Shown piece after piece: positions 15,124 through 28,114 of a DNA stretch of 56,216 nucleotides. The first letter of the stretch is position 1; every line of letters begins with the position of its first letter. The DNA comes from Georgenia satyanarayanai (GTDB lineage: Bacteria > Actinomycetota > Actinomycetes > Actinomycetales > Actinomycetaceae): assembly GCF_023715365.1 (NCBI RefSeq), contig NZ_JAMBNZ010000018.1:1-56216 (forward strand). Reading direction: 5' to 3'. Under the pieces are notes generated by a model. It saw only the letters and a program-made list of their open reading frames with translations, was not told the DNA's origin and made no database searches. Made by a program: the position numbers and the translations under genes.

Positions 15124-16383
15124 ATGAAGCTGAGCACGGTCCGGTACTGGTTGCGCCCTCGAGTCCGTCGCGCCGTGAAGTGGGGAGTCCTGGGGCTGGC
15201 CGGTGCCCAGCTCTTGGCCGCCACCACCGTCTGGGGCGTCGACACGCTGCGCAAGCGACGCGACCCCCCAGGTGACGAGTTCCCCCACACCGACCCGGTG
15301 GGCGTGGACGTCGCGGGCTCCGAGCTCACGGTCTACACCTACGGCGAGCACGTCTACGCCGCGATGCTCGAGGCGATCCGCGGCGCGCAGGAGTACGTGT
15401 TCTTCGAGACCTTCATCTGGAAGGGCGACGCCGTCGGTGAGGAGTTCAAGCGCGAGCTCATCGCCGCAGCGGAGCGCGGCGTCCAGGTCTACGTCGTCTT
15501 CGACTCCTGGGGCAACCTCGTCGTCCCACCGGCCTTCAAGCGCTTCCCCAAGTCGGTCCACACGCTGAAGTTCCCGCTGTGGCGACCGGGCCTGCTCACC
15601 CTCAACATGCGCAAGTCCGGCCGCGACCACCGCAAAATCCTCGTCGTCGACGGCGAGACGGGCTTCGTCGGCGGCTACAACATCGGCGAGCTCTACGCGA
15701 CGCAGTGGCGCGACACCCACCTGCGGGTCCAGGGCCCGGCCGCGTGGGAGCTCGACAACGCCTTCGTCGACTTCTGGAACGCCCACCGCGAGCGCCACCA
15801 CCCCGAGCTCGAGGACCGGGGCGCGCACGCGTGGGACTCGCGCATCCGGGCGGCCCGGAACACCCCTTCCTCCATGCTGTTCCCGGTGCGTGGCGCGTAC
15901 ATCGACGCGATGGACCGGGCGCGCCACCACGTCCTCATCACCCAGGGTTACTTCATCCCCGACCCCGAGTTCCTCGAGTCGATGCTCGGGGCCGCCCGGC
16001 GCGGCGTGGACGTGCGGGTGCTCATCCCCGAGGTCTCCAACCACGTCCTCGCGGACTGGGTCGCCCGCTCCTTCTACGACCGGTTGCTGCGCGGCGGGGT
16101 GTCGATCTGGCTCTACCAGGGCGCCATGGTCCACGCGAAGACGGCGACCGTCGACGGTCGGTGGACGACCATCGGCACGACGAACATCGACCGGATGTCG
16201 ATGCTCGGGAACTTCGAGATCAATCTCGAGATCCACGACCCGGACCTCGCCGCACACATGGAGCAGGTCTTCACCACCGACCTCACCAATGCCCGCCCGC
16301 TGACCATCGAGGAGTGGGAGCGGCGGTCCTTCCTCGCGCGGGTCGGCGAGGAGCTGCTCCACCCGCTGCGCTGGCTGTTCTGA
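15124..16383 (+). CDS. Phospholipase D/cardiolipin synthase-like protein
   Basis: A 419-residue membrane-anchored enzyme of the phospholipase D superfamily, probably a cardiolipin synthase or phospholipid transferase. One N-terminal hydrophobic helix (about 20-40) is followed by two HKD catalytic halves: RDHRKILVVDG near residue 167 and MVHAKTATVDG near 336, each followed by the family's glycine/asparagine motif (GYNIGE; GTTNID). Both catalytic histidines and lysines are intact. It is 9 bases upstream of the transporter gene, so the two may be cotranscribed. Confidence 0.9.
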   Translation: MKLSTVRYWLRPRVRRAVKWGVLGLAGAQLLAATTVWGVDTLRKRRDPPGDEFPHTDPVGVDVAGSELTVYTYGEHVYAAMLEAIRGAQEYVFFETFIWKGDAVGEEFKRELIAAAERGVQVYVVFDSWGNLVVPPAFKRFPKSVHTLKFPLWRPGLLTLNMRKSGRDHRKILVVDGETGFVGGYNIGELYATQWRDTHLRVQGPAAWELDNAFVDFWNAHRERHHPELEDRGAHAWDSRIRAARNTPSSMLFPVRGAYIDAMDRARHHVLITQGYFIPDPEFLESMLGAARRGVDVRVLIPEVSNHVLADWVARSFYDRLLRGGVSIWLYQGAMVHAKTATVDGRWTTIGTTNIDRMSMLGNFEINLEIHDPDLAAHMEQVFTTDLTNARPLTIEEWERRSFLARVGEELLHPLRWLF

Positions 16384-16392
16384 GGGCGGCGC

Positions 16393-17961
16393 GTGATCGA
16401 CCTCCTCGCGGCCAACCCGCTGCTGACGATCATGGTGGTCGTCGCGGCCGGGACGCTGCTCGGCATGATGCCTTTCGGCCCCGTGCGCTTCGGGGCCGCC
16501 GGTGCGCTGTTCGTCGGTCTCGCGGTGGGCGCGAGCGACCCGCGCCTCGGCGAGGGCTTCGGTCTGCTCCAGACGCTGGGCCTGGTCCTCTTCGTCTACA
16601 TGGTCGGCCTCGCGGCGGGTGGCCGCTTCTTCCGGGACCTGCGTACCCAGCTGCCGATGCTCGCCGCGGCGGCGGGGGTGCTCGCCGTGGTCGCGGGTGC
16701 CGCCGTCGTCCTGGGCCGGGTGCTCGACGTCCCGCCGGGGATGGTGGGCGGCGCCTTTGCGGGCTCGCTCACCGCCACGCCCGCGCTGGCCGCCGCGGCG
16801 ACGGCGACCGGCACCCAGGAGCCGGCCATCGGCTACTCGCTCGCCTACCCGCTGGGCGTGGTCGTCACGATCGTCATGGTCGCCGTCGTCCTCTCGCGGC
16901 CGTGGACGTCCGAGCGCGACCCGCAGCCGCGCGCCGGCATCGGGCTCGTCGACGTGAGCGCCGAGGTGCTCCACCCCCTTTCGCTGCACGAGATCCCCGG
17001 CTACCTCGAGGGGACGGTGCGCCTGTCCTACCTCGAGCGTGACGGGCAGATGGGTGTGGTCGAGGAGGACGAGGAGCTGCGGGAGGGGGACCGCGTCGTC
17101 GTCGTCGGCGGCCGGCGGGCCGTGCACGACGCCGTCGACCACCTGGGCCGGCGGGTGCACCGGCACCTGGCACACGACCGCTCGGTCGTCCACTTCCGTC
17201 GCTTCGTCGTCTCCGACCGGCAGGTGGCCGGGCGCACCGTCCACGAGCTCGACATCCCCGGGCGCTTCGACGGCGTCGTCACCCGCGTGCGACGCGGGGA
17301 CACCGACCTGCTTGCCCACGAGGACCTCGTCCTCCAGCTCGGTGACCGGGTCCGCGTCGTCTTCCCGCGCGGACAGCTCACCGCGATCTCCGAGCTCTTC
17401 GGCGACTCGGAGCGGCGGGTGAGCGAGATCGACCCGCTCTCCCTCGGCACCGGCGTCGCGGTCGGGCTCCTCCTCGGGCTGCTCACCCTGCCCCTGCCCG
17501 GCGGGGTGGCCTTCGCGCTCGGCTCGGCCGCCGGGCCGCTCGTCGTCGGGATGGTGCTGGGGCGCCTGGACCGGACCGGGCCGGTCGTGTGGACGCTGCC
17601 GAGCTCGGCCAACCGCACAATTCGCCAGCTCGGCCTCCTGCTGTTCCTCGGCGCCACCGGCCTCGCCTCGGGGCAGGCCTTCGTCGCGCAGGCCTTCACG
17701 GGGCTCGGGCTGCGGGTGGTCGTGGCGGGCGTCGTGCTCACCGCCCTGGCCGGCGCCGGCTTCGTGCTCGTCGCGCGGCTGCTCGGCCAGAGCACCGCCC
17801 GGACGGCCGGCGGGCTGGCGGGGTTCGTGGGGCAGCCGGCGATCCTCGCCTACGCGAGCTCGCGGGTGAGCGACGAGCGGGTGGAGGCGGGCTACGCCGC
17901 CCTCTTCGCCGTCGGGATGATCGCCAAGATCCTCCTCGTGCAGGTCGTCGTCACCCTCTGA
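16393..17961 (+). CDS. AspT/YidE-type transporter with TrkA-C domains
   Basis: A 522-residue membrane protein of the aspartate:alanine exchanger family. Two blocks of five to six helices (residues 1-180 and about 355-522) flank a central cytosolic region with two RCK_C/TrkA-C-like regulatory domains (around LREGDRVVVVGGRRAV near 235 and LQLGDRVRVVFPRGQL near 320). The arrangement and length match AspT/YidE proteins. GTG start with a GAGGGCG-like ribosome site. The transported substrate cannot be told from sequence. It ends at a repeat-family hairpin region. Confidence 0.85.
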   Translation: MIDLLAANPLLTIMVVVAAGTLLGMMPFGPVRFGAAGALFVGLAVGASDPRLGEGFGLLQTLGLVLFVYMVGLAAGGRFFRDLRTQLPMLAAAAGVLAVVAGAAVVLGRVLDVPPGMVGGAFAGSLTATPALAAAATATGTQEPAIGYSLAYPLGVVVTIVMVAVVLSRPWTSERDPQPRAGIGLVDVSAEVLHPLSLHEIPGYLEGTVRLSYLERDGQMGVVEEDEELREGDRVVVVGGRRAVHDAVDHLGRRVHRHLAHDRSVVHFRRFVVSDRQVAGRTVHELDIPGRFDGVVTRVRRGDTDLLAHEDLVLQLGDRVRVVFPRGQLTAISELFGDSERRVSEIDPLSLGTGVAVGLLLGLLTLPLPGGVAFALGSAAGPLVVGMVLGRLDRTGPVVWTLPSSANRTIRQLGLLLFLGATGLASGQAFVAQAFTGLGLRVVVAGVVLTALAGAGFVLVARLLGQSTARTAGGLAGFVGQPAILAYASSRVSDERVEAGYAALFAVGMIAKILLVQVVVTL

Positions 17962-17983
17962 CCCGCCTCTCCCCACCCCCATG

Positions 17984-18080
17984 CGCCGACAGCAGGATTG
18001 CTCCCGTCGCGGGTGGGAGGAATCCGGCTCTCGGCGAGAGGGGGGAACCGCTCCGCGGGTGGGAGGAACCCGGCTCTCGG
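17984..18080. repeat. Imperfect member of the GCCGACAGCCGGATT hairpin family
   Basis: GCGCCGACAGCAGGATTGCTCCC pairs imperfectly with GGGAGGAATCCGGCTCTCGGCG about 10 bases later. A second right arm (GGGAGGAACCCGGCTCTCGG) follows after a short spacer. It lies between the convergent AspT-type and MupG-like genes and probably terminates both. It is a decayed, partly duplicated relative of the element at 11660. Confidence 0.8.
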
Positions 18081-18097
18081 CGCCTGGGAATGGGCGG

Positions 18098-19158
18098 TCA
18101 GCGGAGGCGGAGGCGAACCCGCTGGCCGGGGGCGATGCGGCTGAGGAGGTCGTGGTCCTGGGCGACGACGTGGCCCACGACGTTGACGGTCGCGTCCGCC
18201 GGGAGGTCCCGCCGCTGGATGGCGATCTCACCCTTGTAGCGTCCGGCGGCGTCGTTGTCGACGGTCACCGAGCCCAGCGGCCGACCCACGGTGGGGCCGG
18301 CGGAGATGGAGACGTCGGCGAGCGCACCGCGGGCGCCCTCGAGGCGGACCATCGCGGCGGCGTCGTCGGTGCGGTTGCGGTCCAGGACGGTGAGCCGCTC
18401 GGCGACGGCCTGCGGCACGGGCGCCGTCAGCTCGACCTCGAGCTCGACGACGTCCTCCAGGGCCCAGGCACGCCAGGCGCGGCGGGTGCGCTCGGACAGC
18501 GACGGGTCCCCGACGAAGATGTCGTCGATGCCGGCGCGGCGCAGGTCCAGGGCGGCCGCCACGGGATGGACGTCGCGGTGACGCTCGAGGGTGGGCAGCC
18601 CGAAGCCGAGCGGGATGCGCCGCAGGCCGTCGCCCGGGACCCACGCCTGCACGGTGAAGCCGAGGTCGTGGAACATCCGGGTCTGGGTGTCGAGGAACTC
18701 GTCGGACAGGCCGGTCCACGGCTTGGGGTAGAAGTTGTGGGAGATGCCGATGCCCTCGGTGCGCAGCCCCATGCCGACGAGGCGCTCGTAGTCGCCCGCC
18801 GTGGCGGTCGAGGCGTTGAACCAGATGGGGATCGAGCGGGACAGCGCGACGATCTCCTCGTCGCTCAACCCGTAGTCCACGCGCAGGGCGCTGACGCCCC
18901 ACTCGCGCATCCTGCCCGCCGTCGTCACGTCCAGCCCGACGGCCGCGAGGGACGGGCCGGAGATGTCGACGACGAGCCCGAGCCCGGCGTCCTGCGCGAG
19001 CGAGCCGACGCCCTGCATGCGGGCGCGGAAGTCGCCGTCGGGCTCTTCCGGCACGTGCAGGGAGCCGAAGAGCATGGTGAAGCCGTCCTCGCGGGCGGTG
19101 GCGCAGACCTCCTCGGCGACGTCGAGGTGGCGGAAGTAGGCGGACAGGCCGAAGCTCG

Positions 19159-19162
<4 letters not shown>
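18098..19162 (-). CDS. MupG-like (DUF871) TIM-barrel glycosidase
   Basis: A 354-residue protein of the DUF871 family. The studied member, MupG, is a 6-phospho-N-acetylmuramidase in cell-wall sugar recycling. A TIM barrel occupies about 1-235, with the family motifs ALRVDYGLSDEE, FNASTATAGDYERL and SHNFYPKPWTGLS; a cyclophilin-like C-terminal domain follows. No phosphotransferase or etherase genes lie nearby, so the substrate is not certain. GTG start overlaps the acetyltransferase stop by four bases; last gene of the ligA cluster. Confidence 0.85.
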
Positions 19163-23462
<4,300 letters not shown>

Positions 23463-23469
<7 letters not shown>

Positions 23470-24131
23470 GGCTCGTCCGGCACGGTGGGCGCGGCGCCGG
23501 TGAGGACCACGCGCGTGGCCTCGGCGAGGGCGAACCCGCTGTCGGGGTCGCGGCGCAGCGCCTCGGTGGCGACGGCGTGCGCCCGCACCCGCGGGTCGCT
23601 GCTCGCCGTCGCCTCCTCGACCGCCGGCGCCACGGCGTCCCCGAGGGCGACCAGCGCACGGCTCAGGCTCCGCTGCGTGTCGTGACCACCCCGGCCGAGC
23701 TCGCGCACGAGCTCGCGCGCCAGGCCGCTCTCCTCGCCCGGTGGCACGAGGACGACGGCGGCACGCCACGCGCTGCGGGCCGCCTCGTCGTCGGGGTCGT
23801 GCACCGCGGCCCGGATCGCGGGCCACACACCGTGGTCCCCGATCTTCGACAGGGTGTGCAGTGCCTGGCTGCGTGCCTGGCTGTGTGTGGACCGCAGTTC
23901 GGTGAGCAGCAGGGGGACCGTCGCCGCCGCCGGGTGCCGGGTCAGGGCCCAGGTGAGCATGTCGCGGACGAAGAAGTCCGGCTCCGTGCGGCAGCGGTGA
24001 ACCAGCGCCGTGACCAGGGCCGGGTCGGGCCGGGTCCCGGCGGCGAGGGCCGCGCGCAGGCGCGTCGAGGAGTCGGGGTGCGCCAGCGCGTCGGCCGGCC
24101 ACGAACCCATGTCGTGTCGCGTCGTGTCCAT
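23463..24131 (-). CDS. HEAT-repeat protein paired with MerR-HEAT regulator
   Basis: A 222-residue soluble alpha-solenoid with repeated helical hairpins (HPDSSTRLRAALAAG, EPDFFVRDMLTWALTRHPAA, STHSQARSQALHTLSKIGDH, DPDDEAARSAWRAAVVL). No catalytic motif was recognised. An AGGAGG box 8 bases before the ATG at 24131 fixes the start, although the frame is open to 24263. It shares an operon, overlap and fold type with the MerR-HEAT regulator. It could be the sensor partner or the regulated product of that gene; function is unknown. Confidence 0.85.
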
Positions 24132-24151
24132 GGCGACCACCTCCTGGTCAC

Positions 24152-24182
24152 AGTGAAGACCCTGCCACCGTGTCAGGGTCAA
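24152..24182 (-). promoter_or_regulatory. MerR-type promoter/operator of HEAT-MerR operon
   Basis: On the minus strand TTGACC (24177-24182) and TTCACT (24152-24157) are 19 bases apart, the stretched spacing typical of MerR-activated promoters. The spacer holds a near-perfect dyad, ACCCTGACAC-G-GTGGCAGGGT (24159-24179). Transcription would start at or next to the AGGAGG box. Autoregulation by the second gene of the operon is the obvious reading. Confidence 0.82.
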
Positions 24183-24273
24183 GGGCGGGCCCGCGCATCC
24201 ACCCACGGGTGGACGCCGAGGATCAGCCCGGCGGCGGACGCCGACGACACCCCCACCTGGCACGCTGATCCCT

Positions 24274-24972
24274 ATGTGCGGCCGTTATGCATCCTTCCGT
24301 CAGGCCCAGGACCTCGCCGACGCCTTCGACGTCGCCGAGATCACCGACGAGGCCATCGAGATCCATCCCTCGTTCAACGTGGCCCCCACCGACCAGGTGA
24401 GGGTGGTGCTCGAGCGCGCCGACGCCGGCCGCGAGATGCACGCCGCCCGCTGGGGGCTGGTCCCCGCCTTCGCCAGTGACCCCAAGATCGGGGTGCGGAT
24501 GATCAACGCGCGCATCGAGACCGTCGCGGAGAAGAACGCCTTCGCCAAGTCGCTGCGCACGCGCCGCTGCATCCTGCCCGCCGACGGGTACTACGAGTGG
24601 CGCAAGAACCCCGACGGCTCCAAGACGCCCCACTTCATCCACCGGGCCGACGCCGCCCCGCTCGCCTTCGCCGGCCTCTACGCCTTCTGGCGCGACCCGA
24701 GCAAGGCCGAGTCCGACCCCAGCCGCTGGCTGCTGTCCACGACGATCCTCACCCAGCCGGCCCGCTCCCAGCTCACCGACATCCACGACCGCGAGCCCGT
24801 CGTGCTCCGCCGCGCCGCGGTCGCGCAGTGGCTGGACCCCTCGGTCACCGCACCCGAGGAGGCGCTCGCCGTGATCGCCCCCGAGCGGCCCCGGCTCCAG
24901 TTCCACCGGGTCGGCCCGGAGGTGGGCAACGTGCGGGTGGACTCCCCCGCCCTCATCGAGCCGGTGGACTGA
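24274..24972 (+). CDS. SRAP-family (YedK/HMCES-like) abasic-site protein
   Basis: A 232-residue SOS response-associated peptidase family protein, which crosslinks to abasic sites in single-stranded DNA through its N-terminal cysteine. Cys2 follows Met1 (MCGRYASF). The other active-site elements are present: SFNVAPTDQV, the Asn in MINARIET, the Glu in ADGYYEW, and the His in DIHDREPVVL. Length is normal. A CACGCT box 7 bases before the ATG suggests a leaderless message. It sits 4 bases upstream of the histidine kinase gene, but a functional link is not evident. Confidence 0.95.
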   Translation: MCGRYASFRQAQDLADAFDVAEITDEAIEIHPSFNVAPTDQVRVVLERADAGREMHAARWGLVPAFASDPKIGVRMINARIETVAEKNAFAKSLRTRRCILPADGYYEWRKNPDGSKTPHFIHRADAAPLAFAGLYAFWRDPSKAESDPSRWLLSTTILTQPARSQLTDIHDREPVVLRRAAVAQWLDPSVTAPEEALAVIAPERPRLQFHRVGPEVGNVRVDSPALIEPVD

Positions 24973-24976
24973 CCCG

Positions 24977-26437
24977 GTGACGACACCCTCCGGCCCGCCC
25001 GGGTCTCCGTGGGGGCCCTACCCGCCCCCGCCTCCGCAGCCCACGCCGCACGGCGAGCCCCAGCACTGGCAGGGGCCGGGTGCGTGGCGCGGCCCTGCCG
25101 CAGGCCTCCCCGGCGTGCCCCGGTCGCCGGAGCCGGTGCTGCGTGACAGCAGCCGTGTCGCCGACCTCCTCGTCGCCCTCGTGCTGGCGGGGTTCATCGC
25201 GCTGCCCTCGATCGTGTCGGCCGGCGCCGCTCCCAGCGGCACCGGCGTCTTCACGGGGCTGGTGGCGTCGGTCGTCATGCCGGCCGCGCTCTACTGGCGC
25301 CGATCCCGCCCGGTGCCGTCCGCCGTCGCCGTCTACGCGGCGGCCCTCCTTCACTTCGCCGCGGGGGCGCCGCTCGTCGTCGCCGACGTCCTCATCTTCG
25401 TCGCGCTGTACTCCGTGACCGTCTACGGCCCCGTGTGGGCCGGACGCCTCGCCCTGGGCGGCGCCCTCTTCGGCTCGCTCCTCCTCGCGGCGTGGCTCGC
25501 GGGGTCGTCCGGGCCGGGGCTCGCCGGAGGTGAGCTCAACAACCTCTCCTTCTCCTTCGAGGACCTCGTCTTCATCGCCATCATCGGGGCCCTGCTGGGT
25601 GTGGTGTGCCTGTTCGTCTGGGCGATGGGCCTGGTGCGGCGCAGCCGGCTGGCCCACACCGAGACACTCGCCGAGCGGGCGGCCCGCCTCGAGATCGAGC
25701 GTGACCAGCAGGCCCAGATCGCCACGGCCGCCGAGCGGTCCCGAATCGCCCGGGAGATGCACGACATCGTCGCCCACTCCCTGTCCGTCGTCATCGCCCA
25801 GGCCGACGGCGGGCGCTACGCGGCCGCCGCGGACCCCGAGGCCGCCACCCGAGCACTGACGACGATCAGCGAGACCGGCCGCGCCGCTCTCGCGGACATG
25901 CGCAAGATCCTCGGCGTGCTCCGTGCCCCCGGCACCGACGCCGAGCCGGAGACCACCACCCCCCAGCCCATCGATGCCGACCTCGACGCGCTCGTCGACC
26001 AGGTGCGGTCCTCCGGCCTGGACGTCTCACTCGTCCGCGTGGGGCAGGCAAGGTCACTCCCGCCCGGGCTGGGTCTCACCGTCTACCGCATCTGCCAGGA
26101 GGCGCTGACGAACGTGCTCAAGCACGGCGGGCCCTCCGCGAGCGCCACCGTGATGATCCAGTGGGCCCCGCAGCGCATCTCGATCCAGGTGGACGACACC
26201 GGCCGGGGCGCCGCGGCGACGAGCGACGGCGCCGGGCACGGGCTGCTCGGCATGCGTGAGCGGGTGGCGATGTTCGCCGGCACCTTCGACGCCGGCGCGA
26301 GGCCGGGCGGCGGCTACCGGGTGCGGGCCGAGATCCCGCTCCCCGGCGGCCAGCCGGCGTCGGTGCCGGGTGGCACCGACGCCGCGCCGCTCGCTCCGGC
26401 ATCATGGCCGCAGCCCCAGCAGAACGGAACCCCGTGA
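24977..26437 (+). CDS. Two-component sensor histidine kinase (DesK/NarL type)
   Basis: A 486-residue membrane sensor kinase. A Pro-rich cytoplasmic N terminus (1-55) is followed by about five or six membrane helices to residue 220, a coiled linker, a HisKA_3 domain with EMHDIVAHSLSVVIAQADGG (phospho-His about 262), and a HATPase_c domain (ICQEALTNVLKHGG, VDDTGRGAA, GHGLLGMRERV). No large extracellular sensor domain exists, so it probably senses the membrane. GTG start; the stop overlaps the response regulator start by GTGA. The MacB-like ABC genes downstream are the likely regulon. Confidence 0.93.
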   Translation: MTTPSGPPGSPWGPYPPPPPQPTPHGEPQHWQGPGAWRGPAAGLPGVPRSPEPVLRDSSRVADLLVALVLAGFIALPSIVSAGAAPSGTGVFTGLVASVVMPAALYWRRSRPVPSAVAVYAAALLHFAAGAPLVVADVLIFVALYSVTVYGPVWAGRLALGGALFGSLLLAAWLAGSSGPGLAGGELNNLSFSFEDLVFIAIIGALLGVVCLFVWAMGLVRRSRLAHTETLAERAARLEIERDQQAQIATAAERSRIAREMHDIVAHSLSVVIAQADGGRYAAAADPEAATRALTTISETGRAALADMRKILGVLRAPGTDAEPETTTPQPIDADLDALVDQVRSSGLDVSLVRVGQARSLPPGLGLTVYRICQEALTNVLKHGGPSASATVMIQWAPQRISIQVDDTGRGAAATSDGAGHGLLGMRERVAMFAGTFDAGARPGGGYRVRAEIPLPGGQPASVPGGTDAAPLAPASWPQPQQNGTP

Positions 26438-27120
26438 GCACCTCCCCCGAGCCCACCCCCATCCGCGTCGCGCTCGTCGACGACCAGCAGCTCGTGCGTG
26501 CCGGTTTCGCGCTGGTGATCAACTCCCAGCCGGACATGGAGATCGTGGGCGAGGCCTCCGACGGCGCCCAGGCGCTGCGCCTGCTCGACTCCTACACCGC
26601 CGACGTCGTCCTCATGGACGTGCGCATGGCCGGCATGGACGGGCTCACCGCCACGGAGCAGCTGACCTCACGCGGCGCGGACGGCCCGAAGGTCGTCATC
26701 CTCACGACCTTCGACCTCGACGAGTACGTCATGCGGGCGATCAAGGCGGGCGCGAGCGGCTTCCTCCTCAAGGACGTCCCCCCGGAGGACATGCTCCACG
26801 CCATCCGTACCGTCCACGCGGGCGACGGCGTCATCGCGCCCTCGTCCACCAAGCGGCTCATCGAGCGCCTCGCCGTCATCCTCCCGGACGAGCAGAAGGC
26901 GCCGCCCGCCGTGCTGGAGTCGCTCACCGACCGCGAGCGCGAGGTCCTCGTCCTCATGGCGCGGGGCCGCAGCAACACCGAGATCGCGGCGGACCTCTTC
27001 GTCGCCGAGGCCACGGTTAAGACCCACGTCGGCCGGGTGCTGTCCAAGCTCGGCGCCCGGGACAGGGTGCAGGCCGTCGTCGTCGCCTACGAGACCGGGC
27101 TGGTCAGGCCCGGGTCCTAG
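26434..27120 (+). CDS. NarL/FixJ-family response regulator
   Basis: A 228-residue DNA-binding response regulator. The receiver domain has acidic pocket VDDQQ, phospho-acceptor Asp62 in VVLMDVRM, conserved Thr in ILTTFD and Lys in LLKD. A LuxR-type helix-turn-helix closes the protein (LTDREREVLVLMARGRSNTE through KTHVGRVLSKLG). Upstream ATG codons exist, but GTG at 26434 is coupled to the kinase stop. It is phosphorylated by the adjacent kinase and probably acts on the promoter in 27121-27364, before the ABC transporter genes. Confidence 0.95.
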   Translation: MSTSPEPTPIRVALVDDQQLVRAGFALVINSQPDMEIVGEASDGAQALRLLDSYTADVVLMDVRMAGMDGLTATEQLTSRGADGPKVVILTTFDLDEYVMRAIKAGASGFLLKDVPPEDMLHAIRTVHAGDGVIAPSSTKRLIERLAVILPDEQKAPPAVLESLTDREREVLVLMARGRSNTEIAADLFVAEATVKTHVGRVLSKLGARDRVQAVVVAYETGLVRPGS

Positions 27121-27364
27121 GCCGCCTCACCGGACCTCCGCAGCCGGGAGCGGGTGGTGAGCCTTCCCCCCGGCCCACGAGCCGGGGGCGAGTCACCGCA
27201 CCGGAGGGCACGGCCACGCCGGTATGACGGCGGGGGCGGCCGCGTACGACCACGGGATGACCTAGGAACGGGTCCACGGCACGACGCGGCGGCGCAGGTG
27301 GCGCCCGTAGCGTCGATGACATCACCAGACGCGGCCCAGCGCCGCCCCACCGAGGAGAAACCCT

Positions 27365-28114
27365 GTGAGCACTTCCCCCAGCCGAGCGGCCGTCCGCGCC
27401 CGCTCCCTGAGCAAGGTCTACGGCAGCGGGGACGTCGCCGTCCACGCGCTGCGCGGCGTCGACGTCGCCTTCACCGCCGGTGAGTTCACCGCCATCATGG
27501 GCCCCTCCGGCTCGGGCAAGTCCACGCTCATGCACCTGCTCGCCGGTCTCGACACCGCGACGGACGGCCAGGTGGTCCTCGGGGACACCGAGCTCACGAA
27601 CCTCGACGACACGGCGCTCACGCTTCTGCGCCGCGAGCGCGTCGGCTTCGTCTTCCAGTCCTTCAACCTGCTGCCGATGTTCACGGCGCTGCAGAACATC
27701 ACGCTGCCGTGCGAGCTCGCCGGCACCACGCCGGACCAGGCGTGGCTCGACACCCTCGTCGACACCCTCGGCCTGCGCGAGCGCCTCACCCACCGGCCCA
27801 GCGAGATGTCCGGCGGCCAGCAGCAGCGCGTGGCGATCGCCCGCGCCCTCATCACCCGCCCCGAGGTCGTCTTCGCCGACGAGCCCACCGGCAACCTCGA
27901 CTCCCGCTCCGGCGCGGAGGTCCTCTCCTTCCTGCGCACCAGCGTGCGGGAGCTGGGCCAGACGGTCGTCATGGTCACCCACGACCCGACGGCCGCGTCC
28001 TACGCCGACAGCGTCGTCCTCCTCGCCGACGGTCGCATCGCCGGCACGATCGAGCGTCCCACCCCCGAGGCCGTCCTCGCCGGGCTCGACGCGCTGCGCA
28101 CGGTGAACGCCTGA
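27365..28114 (+). CDS. MacB/LolD-type ABC transporter ATP-binding protein
   Basis: A 249-residue ATPase driving the FtsX-type permease encoded next. Walker A is GPSGSGKST, the signature MSGGQQQRVAIARAL, Walker B VVFADEPTGNLDS, and the H-loop VTHDP. GTG start in the context GAGGAGAAACCCT GTG gives a ribosome site at normal distance. The stop overlaps the permease ATG by one base. With the two-component system upstream it resembles antibiotic- or envelope-stress export modules. The 244-base gap before it (27121-27364) holds a weak CCCCCGG/CCGGGGG hairpin near 27165 but no gene. Confidence 0.95.
   Translation: MSTSPSRAAVRARSLSKVYGSGDVAVHALRGVDVAFTAGEFTAIMGPSGSGKSTLMHLLAGLDTATDGQVVLGDTELTNLDDTALTLLRRERVGFVFQSFNLLPMFTALQNITLPCELAGTTPDQAWLDTLVDTLGLRERLTHRPSEMSGGQQQRVAIARALITRPEVVFADEPTGNLDSRSGAEVLSFLRTSVRELGQTVVMVTHDPTAASYADSVVLLADGRIAGTIERPTPEAVLAGLDALRTVNA

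Noticed and set aside
14920-18231. 1103-codon minus-strand frame across the phospholipase D-like and AspT-like genes
   Set aside because: Highly charged, His/Arg/Asp-rich shadow of two real genes with complete catalytic and membrane features on the plus strand.
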